Shown here: positions 46,870-56,923 of the stretch, one piece after another | Numbering within the stretch: the first letter of the stretch is position 1 | Layout of the letters: every line of letters begins with the position of its first letter | Assembly (NCBI GenBank): GCA_022495005.1 | Contig: JAGYXB010000269.1 | Coordinates: 186,001 to 250,000 of the forward strand | Source: Rhyacophila brunnea | Lineage: Eukaryota; Arthropoda; Insecta; Trichoptera; Rhyacophilidae | Length of the DNA: 64,000 nucleotides | Reading direction: 5' to 3' | Made by a program: the position numbers and the translations under genes | The notes under the pieces: generated by a model | What the model was told of the DNA's origin: nothing | The model's database searches: none | Seen by the model: only the letters and a program-made list of their open reading frames with translations

Positions 46870-48402
46870 CTATATAATTTTTCTACCAAATTTCCTCTCC
46901 TAAGTAAAATTCTCGCTAGGTAGAACTTTGATACGATATCCCTAGTCAAGACGATTTTCAAATTTAAAAAATAGGTCATGTTGAATCTATTTTTACTCTC
47001 AAAATCCAGTTGAGAATCACTGCGGTCTATACACAGGTACTGGCACGGGGAAAAAATGCTTTAAATCATATCTTATTGTCGCACATTGATCAAATCCTAT
47101 TTGCCATTCTAATTTTATATCAAAATAGTGACATCTGTTTCATCAGATTTAAAATTCACGAGGTGATACAGAGTATTGTTATGGTTAGTTTTTTGGCATT
47201 GAATGTAATAATGTTATAAATAGCTTTTGCATTACACACCATTAATAAGAGTTGTTGGTATTTATCTAATAAATTAACATCACGGCTATTATAGCTACTA
47301 TTTGTTTTCCTCATTTATTTTAGTGTTTGAGATGAATTATGTGAAACACGGTCGTTCCTCTGACAATCATAATAAAATATAACCATATTTATACATAATA
47401 TTACAATTTTTCAAAATACCAGTCAAATAGGTAAGTATGGCAATAAAATAAATAATTAAAGGTACTAATTTATAAATGAATGTGATTTATCAATCCAGAA
47501 GCTTGTTCATTTATATTAGTGTATCACTAGCAAATATTACTAGGTGGCAGTGTCACCTGCCAACATTCTCGTATGTCTTCTCCCTGTCTAACTCTCTTTC
47601 ATACGTTTATGTGTGTGTTCTGTCTGTTCCTGTTTTTGTTCTGGTGTTTCAGACTCAATGATTTGTCTGTTAGCTGCTGCATCAACCTGGCGAAGTCAAA
47701 CGGCAACACTTATCTTAGCTGTTCTTCGTCGTCCATATGGATAGCGTGGTAAACTTGTCGGTCTCTAATACAGCACGCTATTCTATTATAATACCCCTTA
47801 AATCTCTTGCATAAGTGTACTATCACACTCATTTCTCAATACTCTAATCACTCGATATACTATTACCGCACTGTAAACATCTGTCAAACTATTATGAGAG
47901 TATCTTTTGTTAAATAAATGATTCCTCAGATTTTCAAATTTACAACTTGCATTTATATGTGTATGTTTAATACGACTTCGCCCTCTTTCATTCGCTCTTA
48001 CACATTTTCATTTGTTTGCTCTCATGCGTTACAGAAAATTCAAAACAAATATATAGTAATTCTGTTGTATATTTTCAATAATAAATTTATCAAAATAAAT
48101 TATAGCTGTATAATAATTCTTCATATTATCCCTAGGGGGGTACCTAAAAGCTACAACTCCATAAATAATATTGGGAATTGTGTCTAAATGACAGATTCCC
48201 CTGCGTCCTAGATAAAAAAATTACTAATAAACTATTTCTGCCATCATGAAATTTAAACCATTTTATGAATTGTACAGACTTTTACGAAGAAAATTCACCC
48301 TTTAATTACCTTTCAAAAGTGATTGATATAAAATCAAATAACATTTATCATTGATCTTATGTACTTTTTTTCTAGGTTATGAAAATAAAATAATTATTTA
48401 AA
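46870..48402. other. Intergenic DNA before the protease gene, nothing recognised
   Basis: AT-rich, with a slightly GC-richer, pyrimidine-rich block at 47540-47640 and again at 47970-48030. No exon, promoter motif or bounded repeat could be supported. Confidence 0.5.
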
Positions 48403-48687
48403 ATGTCTCCTTACAAGTATATTATGCCAAAAGCTGTTTTTGCCTTATTCATATTATTTGAATCGGTAATGTGTCAAACATCATATTCTGAAGATTCTCT
48501 TATGCCATTAAATGGTTCTATTATTCTATATGACTACCCTTGCATTGGAGTTACCAGAGTGGTGGAATCATTCAAGCCGTCTGAACCTTTGGTATACAAT
48601 GTGACAATAGTTGCATCAGAATTTGAATTCTTTCCAAAACAAGTGCAGTTGTTACTAAAATTTGATTCATTGGGCAATTTAACAGAG
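48403..48687 (+). CDS. gd-like secreted serine protease, exon 1 (signal peptide, N-terminal domain)
   Basis: The ATG at 48403 begins 95 codons ending at a GTAAAT donor (phase 0). Residues 1-25 have a signal-peptide shape: MSPYKYIMPK, then a hydrophobic AVFALFILF core and a likely cleavage after V-M-C. A second Met at codon 8 could be the true start. The rest (a Y-P-C-I-G piece, an N-V-T-I-V-A-S-E-F strand, V-Q-L-L-L-K-F) looks like a beta-rich N-terminal domain, comparable to the domain before the protease in gastrulation-defective (gd) of Drosophila. The similarity is structural impression only. Exons 2-5 downstream keep phase and lead into a trypsin domain. Confidence 0.75.
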
Positions 48688-48713
48688 GTAAATGTATTTA
48701 TAATTTACTCTTA

Positions 48714-49235
48714 GGCATAAAGCCCATTGACGCAGCGAGTGCGGCGCTCGCGCAAAATTTCTACAAGTGGCGCGTAAATCATCGAAAATACAACGTAATC
48801 AAATACGCCAGCGCACACTGGACTTGACGATGCCTTGTGCCCCGCCTGCCGCATGAGTCACCGTTTTTCGCTTCTCGGCGATACGATTTAATGAAAATAC
48901 AAAGAAGTCCATTCATTGAACACGGCTACCAAAATCACGCTGCTCGAGGCGTCGTCGATCGACGGGCGAGAAGCAATTATTTAATAACAGAGAACTCATT
49001 GTTTAATTTTATTGCGTGTCCAGTTTATCGCTGGTAGAATAATGTCATCGTGAATATTAATTACAAGCCCCGAAATAATATAATATTTTTATTGCTTTGT
49101 TATGAGAGGCGCTGTAATAATAATTATTTTGTGCTGCTTGAGCCGCTTATTACATAGGTGAAGGGTAATGCGCGGGTGGGAGGGGGCCTACTCAGTAGTG
49201 AGCGCCTCGAGCGCTTTCTTGGTGGGCTTTATGCC
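48714..49235. mobile_element. PIF/Harbinger-like MITE, complete copy (522 bp), next to a splice donor
   Basis: TTA TSD at 48711-48713 and 49236-49238. TIRs GGCATAAAGCCCA at both ends. It inserted only 26 bp after the 5' splice site of protease exon 1. A truncated inverted relative lies at 37610-38161 in the RhoGAP gene. The interior is GC-richer (CGCGAG...GCGCTCGCG words). No transposase. Confidence 0.82.
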
Positions 49236-49265
49236 TTAATTTTAAATCATTTCTAAATAGCAACA

Positions 49266-49590
49266 CAGTGGCGAAGGGTGGAGGTAGGCTGTAGAGATCC
49301 AACCTAAAAAGTGCACACTATCAGACATATTTATATGCTGTCATTGAACTAAGGATACAAATTAATAGCAGATGGTCTTGTTTAGTTTTCAAAATTCAAT
49401 TAAACCCTGCTTAATGCTAGCCATAATAGATAGTAGATAAAAAATATTCTTCTATCTATAAAGTATCTAAAATATTATTAAGAAGAATATTTTTTATCTA
49501 TTATGATTTTCAATTTAAACAAGTAAGTATGACTGTCAAAGTTTAGTCCAACAGTAAAAGCTGGCTGTACTATTAAGATCTGTACCCTAC
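49266..49590. mobile_element. Fragment of the GTGGCGAAGG hAT MITE family
   Basis: Begins CAGTGGCGAAGGGTGGAGGT and continues through 'aaaagtgcacac', 'tcattgaactaagg' and 'aaaccctgcttaat' words shared with the 13.7 and 31.0 kb copies. An internal inverted repeat (AAAAAATATTCTTCT / AAGAATATTTTTTATC) lies at 49440-49500. The right end has degraded to 'gctggctgtactattaagatc'. Confidence 0.65.
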
Positions 49591-49807
49591 ATCATTTTTC
49601 TTGATATTGATTCGGGACTTTCTGATGAAGCCAACGATTCAGATTTATTGAAAACTGCCACAGAGTGAGGACAGACACACTCTATGTAGTATTTGAAGTA
49701 TTCCACCAATCTCACATCATTAGATTTTCACCAATTTTTATATCACAATAAAACTAGTATAAAATGGGATTGAGATTGTAATGACTAAATTTAACGATGT
49801 TTTCTAG

Positions 49808-49984
49808 GTTTTTGAATCAATTACGTGTAGTAGTAATTCACTATACATTTCATCAATAGTAAACAATCATGATAAGCAAAATCTTACAATAATTGTTCAA
49901 CCAAGGCGTATTGGACTGCCCATTCCAAATCTGCTTAGCGTCTCTGTCAGTGGGAAAGAATTGTGCGATAAGGGAGTCAAAAAA
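49808..49984 (+). CDS. gd-like serine protease, exon 2
   Basis: 177 nt, 59 codons, phase 0 at both ends (TTTTCTAG / GTGAGT). It reads VFESITCSSNSLYISSIVNN and continues through I-I-V-Q-P-R-R-I-G-L-P-I-P-N-L to the Cys-containing E-L-C-D-K end. It completes the N-terminal domain and has several N-linked glycosylation-type N-x-S/T sites. There is no recognised Pfam-type motif that I can name with certainty. It is accepted because of clean splice sites and matching phase. Confidence 0.75.
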
Positions 49985-50139
49985 GTGAGTATGTAACACC
50001 ATTTATCTGATTTCTAATAATAATAGTCTTTGGCAGATAGACTTCCTAGCTTACAATATGATTAGAAGAAGGTTCTGTAATTAAGCCTAGCTTACAAAAT
50101 CTATATCTGATGACATCTAATCAGCATTTTATCATCATC

Positions 50140-50600
50140 ATTTATGGCATTACAACCCTTGGTGTGTCTTGAAGGCCTCCTTCAAAAACTTCCTCCATCC
50201 TGGATGATCCAGAGCCGACACTCTCCAGTTAATAGACTAAGCATTTTTAAATCTCCCGTGGCACAATCCAGCCATCTCAACTTCGGCCGTCCATTAGGGG
50301 TTGCATGCATAGCCTGCCTCGACGGTATATCCTCCGGTGCAGTCTCTGCATTTTCATATGCCACGTGATCTTTACGCCCCCATAAAGTGTGTACCTTTAG
50401 CTCCTCATTATACATTCACCTCCATATGCCACTTTCTTGAACAGCCCCAAAGATTCTTCTCAAACTCCATTACTCTCCTCTCAAAAATTTGTGTCTCAAG
50501 AGTTTGTGTGGTATGTTTAGTTCCCTCATGGCGGTATATGATTTGTTCCTGTTTACAGTGTTATATGCGGCCTTAAAATCAATAAACAGATGATGGGTTA
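50140..50600 (-). pseudogene. LINE reverse-transcriptase fragment
   Basis: Near 50590-50545 the minus strand reads IDFKAAYNTVNRN, equivalent to the D-F-x-x-A-Y/F-D box of non-LTR reverse transcriptases. At 50325-50150 it reads GRPKLRWLDC, D-L and, further on, E-E-V/A-F-E-G-G-L-Q/K-T-H, the usual C-terminal G-R-P...R-W tail. The roughly 200 residues normally between these are missing and there are stops, so it is a deleted relic. It lies antisense in the protease intron. Confidence 0.65.
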
Positions 50601-51256
50601 TGATACTAAACTTTATAGTTATTTCTAAAATTAATTCAGCATTTTATACTTAGGGAAAGTACTTTCAAATAGAAAGGATAAAAACAAACAAACAGCAGTA
50701 TTCAGTGAAGTAAAATCTGGGAAGTGCTACTGACTTCTGCATTTACCCTACCTACTAGGTATTTATAGCTTCTCGTCGCTTTAACCGCATACCGCGTACA
50801 TTCACCATACCCAGACACTCCGCACTTTGGTTATAGCAATTAAGACCAGACCTGCAGCTATAACGATGGGTGGTTATCAAATGCACATGGCCTAGTTATA
50901 ATTATTCGTAAGGATCGTTAGTGTCCATGCTGTCTTGTCTTTTAGACATACCGCGAACATTAGATGCCACAGTTGGTTTTACTGATTCATGTGTACCGTG
51001 GGTCTTTTCAGTGACCAGTTGAAAAAGCTGTCCAACAGGCAAATCGTCTGGGTTTCAATTGTCATTAAAAATTAGATTTTATAAAAATATTCACAACACT
51101 GATCATCCTGAGGTTTTGATGGTTATTAAATTATATTGATTAAAATATCCTACTGCATATATTTTTTTAAATTAATATGCGTTATGTCTTCAAGTGATGT
51201 GGTTCAAAAATTAACAATGGAGCGATCATTAATAAAATTTATAATAATGTTTACAG

Positions 51257-51566
51257 GGCTTATGGGACAAGTATATTATCAAAATTGAATCAAATATTAC
51301 TGTAGTAATAGATAATATTATCATGACTACTGAAAAAATGGACACAAGTATTATTCCATCAAAACATTTGTCGTTTAACACCCAAAGTGTAGGTGTAGCT
51401 TGTGGTAGACGCATGATCCAGCACGAGGGGCTGATCATCAAAGGCGTGACCAGTAAACCTGGTGACTGGCCGTGGCATGCCACTCTTTACAGGCTGAAAA
51501 GCACAAATTACCAACCAGAATACATATGTGGGGGAAGTTTATTGTCAAAAACCCAAGTTTTAACAG
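51257..51566 (+). CDS. gd-like serine protease, exon 3 (protease domain start)
   Basis: 310 nt, phase 0 in (TTTACAG) and phase 1 out (GTATGT). After a spacer it encodes ACGRRMIQHEGLIIKGVTSK, then P-G-D-W-P-W-H-A-T-L-Y and the strand Y-I-C-G-G-S-L-L-S-K-T-Q-V-L-T. These are the activation-region Cys, the P-x-x-W-P-W-x-A segment and the C-G-G-S-L-L strand of trypsin-fold proteases. The classical R-I-V-G-G cleavage site is replaced by L-I-I-K-G, as in gd-type and some clip-type relatives with divergent activation. The next exon supplies A-G-H-C. Confidence 0.88.
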
Positions 51567-52190
51567 GTATGTTAATATTTAGGTAGTATTACAGACATTA
51601 GATTCTATTTTCACCAGCGGTTCTGAGAAACGTTAACTACTTTAATCTTGGGTGGATATATATTATATCTGAAGTATATTATTTAATTTGGTAAGTATAT
51701 AACAAGAAAATCACAAACAATTCAGCATTTTTGAAAAATTGCAACAAATTTAGTCTATGGTTTCGTCATTCCGCAGAACGTTTTGAACGATGACTATCTC
51801 TATAAATTCAATGAAGCGAGAGTACCAACTCTAACGTATTAGTATTTTGAATTACTATTCATTATTCATGCTAATTTCAATTAATAGTAACAGTTCCTAC
51901 ATGTGTGTACATTAAAATTACATGCGATATTGGATCCATAGATAATATTTTGAACAGAACCCAACCTCCAGACCATAGATAATAGATAACATTCTTATAG
52001 AAAATACATAGTGCCAACCACTAAAAACAAAAAACACCCGAATTTGACATGAATCGAAAATGTGTAGGCATGTAGAAAATGATAAAAAACGTTCATTGAG
52101 TGCGGGTGTCGATGCAGTGCGGTATGTGTGAGGTGACTTCATTGTTGTTCTGGTGATTTCGGCAGATTTTGCTAACTGACAATGTTAGCA

Positions 52191-52871
52191 CAGGTTCTCA
52201 AACTTATTTCGACCACCGCCCATTTTGATATTTAAAAAAAATCGAGTGCCCCCATATTTTTAAATTACCTTCTGTTGCGTATCTTAAAAACAGTTATTGC
52301 AAATATAATTTTTAAAGATGCATTATATGGATATGATAGATAGGGTGTGACCCATATCCTATTTTTGAGATCAAAGAATGTTTCAAAACTCATACTTAAT
52401 CGTATTTAGAAGTATTTTTATTTACATTAAAGAAGGCTTTGAATTTAAAACTTATCTAATGTGAAAGATGAATCTGATGCATTTCAACGAGCTTGTTACA
52501 ATCAGGCTCGAATTCACTTAAACAGCCGTAAGTCGCCGCTCCGCATTCAGCAACTTGCAGCCGATTTCTCTTTTTAGTTAGCAATGTTGCTACAGCACTA
52601 AATCCATGTTCATACAAATACGACGATGGGAATGCTATCAGAACCGTTGAACAACCAACCATAAGCCAGGGTACAGTTGAGAGATTGTGTGTAAATCGCA
52701 TCTCAAGTGGTGTCGTGTCTAGATTTCGTCAGATTTTTATAGATAGAATTTGTTTGCCGTCGCCCCTCTAGTTTCCTTAATGCCCTCTAATTTTCTTTGA
52801 GCCTTCTACTGCCCCCCTGAAAGCCTCCAGCGCCCACAAGGGGGCGTTATCGCCCACTTTGAGAAAGACTG
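52191..52871 (-). mobile_element. hAT (Buster/SPIN-like) element remnant (681 bp)
   Basis: The left end CAGGTTCTCAAACTT and the right end, reverse-complemented CAGTCTTTCTCAAAGTGGGC, have the familiar CAG..GGTTCTCAAACT form of Buster/SPIN-type hAT termini, followed by CGCCC words. The flanking 8 bases do not match, so the TSD has decayed. It contains a transposase C-terminus on the minus strand. Confidence 0.68.
52456..52701 (-). pseudogene. hAT transposase C-terminus (ZBED5-like)
   Basis: 81 open codons on the minus strand include AFPSSYLYEHGFSAVATLLT, then K-K-R-N-R-L-Q-V and a terminal L-V-E-M-H-Q-I-H-L-S-H. The order F-P-S/T-x-x-x-E-x-G-F-S, T-K-K/H-R-N-R-L, then H-Q-x-H-x-S-H is diagnostic of the ZBED5/Buster branch of hAT transposases. 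The usual E-x-G-F-S signature is present, but the catalytic region upstream is missing. Confidence 0.8.
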
Positions 52872-53078
52872 ATTTAAAGGTTCAAAATGTGCTACGGGAT
52901 GGGAGCATCAGTCTAATATTTTTAACACCAAGAAAAACAACACGTTACACATTTTTTTTCCGTAGCGGCAGCTTACTGTGACATCACGTGACAGTACGCG
53001 ATGTGCATCATAATATTATAGTTGAACCTTTAGCTGTCAGAATTATTTTCATTTGGATGCTTGTATTACTTGATATAG

Positions 53079-53759
53079 TGAGATCCCCGGGGTTCCAGCG
53101 GCTAGCTCAGGTGTCCATCGAACCCCGGATTCACAAAAAAAAAGAAATTTTCAAACGGTTGGAGTGTAAATAAAACTCGGTCTTTCGTGCTCGTAACGTG
53201 GTCTTCTTATATTTTCTTAATTTTTAGTTTTACAAATTATATTTGGGATTTTTACAGTTGTAGTCGTCAGGTCCGTACCTATCGGAAAGGGGACGCTTAC
53301 TGCCTTTTCTTTTCTTTCTTCAAATCTCGCGTACCTACGCCGTCCAACAAAAAGGACTCTCGTGATTGGCCAAATTTTATCGCCTGATTTTGATTTGACG
53401 AATCACGAGGACCACCTCGGCGCAGGCGCGCAGGGATTTTTACGTTGCCGGCAAGCGCGGCAAAATTTATTATATTTAAATACTTATATTTAGTCTTAAA
53501 ATTATCTCTTTCATACATGATCATTTATACATTTTAAATTAAATTAAATTTATCTTAATTACACCTCCGCCCAATATGTGATTTTCACACACCGGACGAA
53601 GGCCCTTACTTATAAATAAAAAATACTTACGTGGTTGAGCAAGGAATCAGATTAGATGTTTTATGAAGCCGTTTCTAGAGGTCAGGGTTACGTTTCGACT
53701 TGAGCTACTAAATGATTATTTTACACCGGGAGAAGCCCGCCTGTAACAGGGGTGTATCA
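53079..53759 (-). repeat. 3' LTR of the gypsy element
   Basis: 681 bp; on the + strand it runs from TGAGATCCCCGGGG to GGGTGTATCA. Compared with the other LTR I count three 1-bp indels and about three clustered substitutions (near 53593). Confidence 0.95.
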
Positions 53760-53772
53760 ATTCGCCCCATCT
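53760..53772 (-). promoter_or_regulatory. Polypurine tract next to the 3' LTR
   Basis: On the minus strand the element reads AGATGGGGCGAAT directly before the LTR TGATACACC. This is the purine-rich position where plus-strand DNA synthesis is primed. The exact borders are uncertain. Confidence 0.55.
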
Positions 53773-54211
53773 GGATTAAAGTCGAAAGGTACGCCCTGAT
53801 CTCATCGGCCACCCATCCAATTCCTTGTTCATCCGTTAAGTACATAGCATGATAAACAGTTTATAAAAGAATTCAACTACAATCTAACTATTCTAACATG
53901 AAACTCTATACTTTAGCTCTATTTTTATTATTTTCTATATTTATTTTGGATTATTATTTTCAGCTCAAAGCAATGCTTTCGCGATACTTTTGAATAGGTC
54001 AGAGTTTGATTTAATTTCAGTGTAGTACATTTATTTTGTGTTACTTTGTTTTAATTAGGTTTTCTTGTTATTTTATTCGTTTTTATTAGTCAGCGGAGGG
54101 GTCGCGAAGCTATAGTCTTTGACTCTTGGGCTGTCCAGTTTTTTGTATTCCGAGAGGCTACATTTGTAGACGTTTAGCCCTCGTTCGGAATTATTATTTC
54201 GCTAAGCACTT

Positions 54212-56923
54212 CTATTTTCTTTCTGGCGCTATAGGAGCGTACCTAGCCGGACGTCGTCTGCCTTCGCGACGAGGGCGAGATAGTAGCGTGACTACTGGGC
54301 CAGGCTCGTCCCGAGCAGCGGATATCTTTCTATGGAAAGTTTCCCACTCGTCTGCTGGTCTCTGCAGCATCACCTCATGGGTAGATACTGTGCTTGCATT
54401 CATTCCTACCGCTGTGGGCAAAGCGTCATTTAGCGGTACAACGGCCAGGCTCGTTGACGGCATGGCTTTCCCACCGGTAGTAGGATGGTTTTTAGCCGCA
54501 AGTATTCTCTTCCACTTCCTCTTCTTGGATGGCAACACTTCGAGAGTACCTCCCGTTGTGCCACGACTTCTTTCAGGCGTCACGTCCCTAGCCTCCTCAT
54601 GAACCTGCGACGAGAAAGGAGAGTGCGCACTCTCCACACCATCAAGCTCTGGTATCATAAGTTGCCCGGTTACGCTGCCTTCAGATTTGCTCACTTCGAG
54701 AGGAGACCCCCTTAGTGCTTCCAAATTATCTTCCTCGTCATCTCCTATATCGTCTTCCGCTTCCGTCTCAGCGGGAGGGTAATGTTTACGGATTTGATCT
54801 ACATGAAATTTATAAGGTCGGCTACGCCGAGCTACGTAATACGTCACTTTGCCAACTTTCCAGATAATTTTATGAGGTCCTGTCCATCTAGGTTCAAGTC
54901 CCGCACTTGCTCCTGGTCTTGTTTTGGGATATTCCTTCGTGTATACCGATTCCCCAACTTGGTAAGCCGGTGGTTCAGCCACACGATCCTGTCTTCGACG
55001 TTGGAAATACCTTTCTTGATTTGCAAAGACAGCCTCATTCATACCTTCACGGTTCCGCTCAACTCCATTACTCTCTCTCGACCTTAGCGGGTTGGACCAA
55101 TATCCAGGCCTACACATTTTCGCTCCCCAAAGTACTTCAGCAGGGGTGAATCCCGTGGCTGCATTGCGCCGGCATCGTAAATCACCCAGTACGTCTGTGA
55201 GATGGGCATCCCACGTACTTTGGTCCAAGCCTGCTAAACGAATACGCAACCCTTTCTTAATCTCCTGGTTACGGCGTTCAGTCGGATTCTGTCTGGGATT
55301 GTAGATGGCAGTTGTCCATTGTAAACAATCCCATTCTTCCAAGGCTGCGAGCCATGCCGGGTGACTAAATTGCGTTCCGTTATCCGTTAAAAGCGCCCGT
55401 GGACTTCCATAACGCAGGATGATCTGATCGCGAACTAACTGGATGATATTTGATACAACCGCTGATCGCAACGGAAAGGCTTCAACCCACCGTGAAAACA
55501 AGTCGGTGATTACCAGAATGAATCTATTTTTTAAGCGTGTGGTAGTATAAGGTCCCATCAGGTCTAATGCCAGGATCTCCCATGGCCGCTTAGCTTCCAT
55601 ATGAGAAGTTTCCGCTGCCCTAAGCTGCAACGCACCACGCTTCCGGGTGGCACATATGCCACAGGCCCGTACGTAAGCTTCCACTTCGCGTCTACGCCTG
55701 CGCCACACAAACTCATCGCGGATAGCGTAGTCCGTTTCCAACGATCCTGGGTGACCATTTTCGTCGTGAAAAACTTTCATCACCTCCTTCCTTAATGAGG
55801 CCGGCACTACTATTTGTGGTGTCTGACTTCCACTCAACCGTACCAGCAACCCGTTTTTCACAATCAAGCCGGCGGGTTCTCTACTCGGTCCAACATTCGA
55901 ATTTATGCGCCGTATTAATCCTTGTATCGTAGTATCCGTTCGTTGTTTATCCATAATCTTTTGTCGTAATGTGACCGTTGTTAGTAACATAGCGGTATGG
56001 GGCTCAGGTTTTCGCGTGGGCGCTTCCATCCGCTTGTTTATCTCCTCAGCATCCTTAGCGTTGGTCGCGTGTTCTTGAGGGAACCTTGAAAGGTGATCGG
56101 CCAGGTGGTTTTCAATACCGGGGCAATGTTCCGTATCAAAACGAAACTCGCTCAAGAGCATCGCCCACCTTGCCAATTTACCCTTCTGATTTTTCGCTGT
56201 ATTTAGCCACGTGAGTGCCCGGTTATCGGTAATCAGCGTGAACTTTCGATCCTCAAGGTAACCTCGGTATTTTGTAATACCGAAGACTGCCGCCAGGGTT
56301 TCAAGTTCATTACTGTGATACCTACTCTCAACTTCATTCACGCGTCTACTTGCATAGGCTATGACATCGCGTCCACCGTCTTGTTTACGTTGAAACAGCA
56401 CGGCCGCAATTCCATGTCCTGAAGCATCGGTTTGTAAGCAGAAGGGCCTTTCGAAATCCGGTCTGGCCAGCTTTAAAGGTTGTTTCATAGCTTCTTTTAT
56501 TTGTCTGAAAGCATTTGTAGCTTCATTGGTCCAGTGAAATTTTACAGTGGTTCGAAGTAATTTCGTCAGAGGTATTGCTATTTCTGCAAACCTAGGTATA
56601 TACTCCCGTAACCAATTGCATAAACCTAAGAAGCTACGCACATCTTTCCGGGTTGTTGGTTGAGCGGCCGCTTCTACCTCTCGCAGATGGTGCAACTGCG
56701 GCTCGTTTCCAGTAGCCGTAATGCGGTGTCCAAGGTAGTCGACCTCTCTGAGACCAATTTGACACTTATTTGGTGCCACTCTCAGTTCATGGTATTGTAG
56801 TCTTTCAAATACCATTCGTAAATGGTTCACGTGGTCCTCCCACGACCGACTATATACAATAATGTCGTCCAAATAGACTAAGCATATATTGTTTATGAGT
56901 CCGACCAGCACCTCTTGGCTCAT
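54212..56923 (-). pseudogene. gypsy pol, 3' part: RT palm (YLDD), RNase H, integrase
   Basis: 903 codons on the minus strand. Visible in order: the RT active site VYLDDIIVYS near residues 17-26; RNase H with QTDASGHGIAAVLF and the D-N-R-A-L segment; an integrase zinc finger (H-x-x-x-G-H-P-G, then C-G-I-C); the integrase core with L-D-L-M-G-P, TDNGTQF and N-P-T-E as catalytic D, D and E; and a C-terminal G-P-H/Y-type module (R-W-T-G-P-H-K-I). The tail, about 120 residues, is acidic and unrecognised. It begins at an ATG that overlaps the upstream stop by ATGA. This ATG lies inside the RT domain, so the frame is a displaced continuation of pol and not a separate gene. Confidence 0.88.

Noticed and set aside
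53187..53387. 66-70 codon frames repeated in both LTRs (also 60583-60795, 60613-60921)
   Set aside because: They lie entirely inside noncoding LTRs and show no domain. They recur only because the LTRs are duplicates.
53760..54212. env-like third gene downstream of pol in the gypsy element
   Set aside because: The space between the pol stop and the 3' LTR is about 450 bp, without a long minus-strand frame, transmembrane segment or signal peptide.
54126..55304. Several + strand frames (158, 101, 80, 76, 70 codons)
   Set aside because: They are antisense to gypsy pol and have no start, splice or family evidence.
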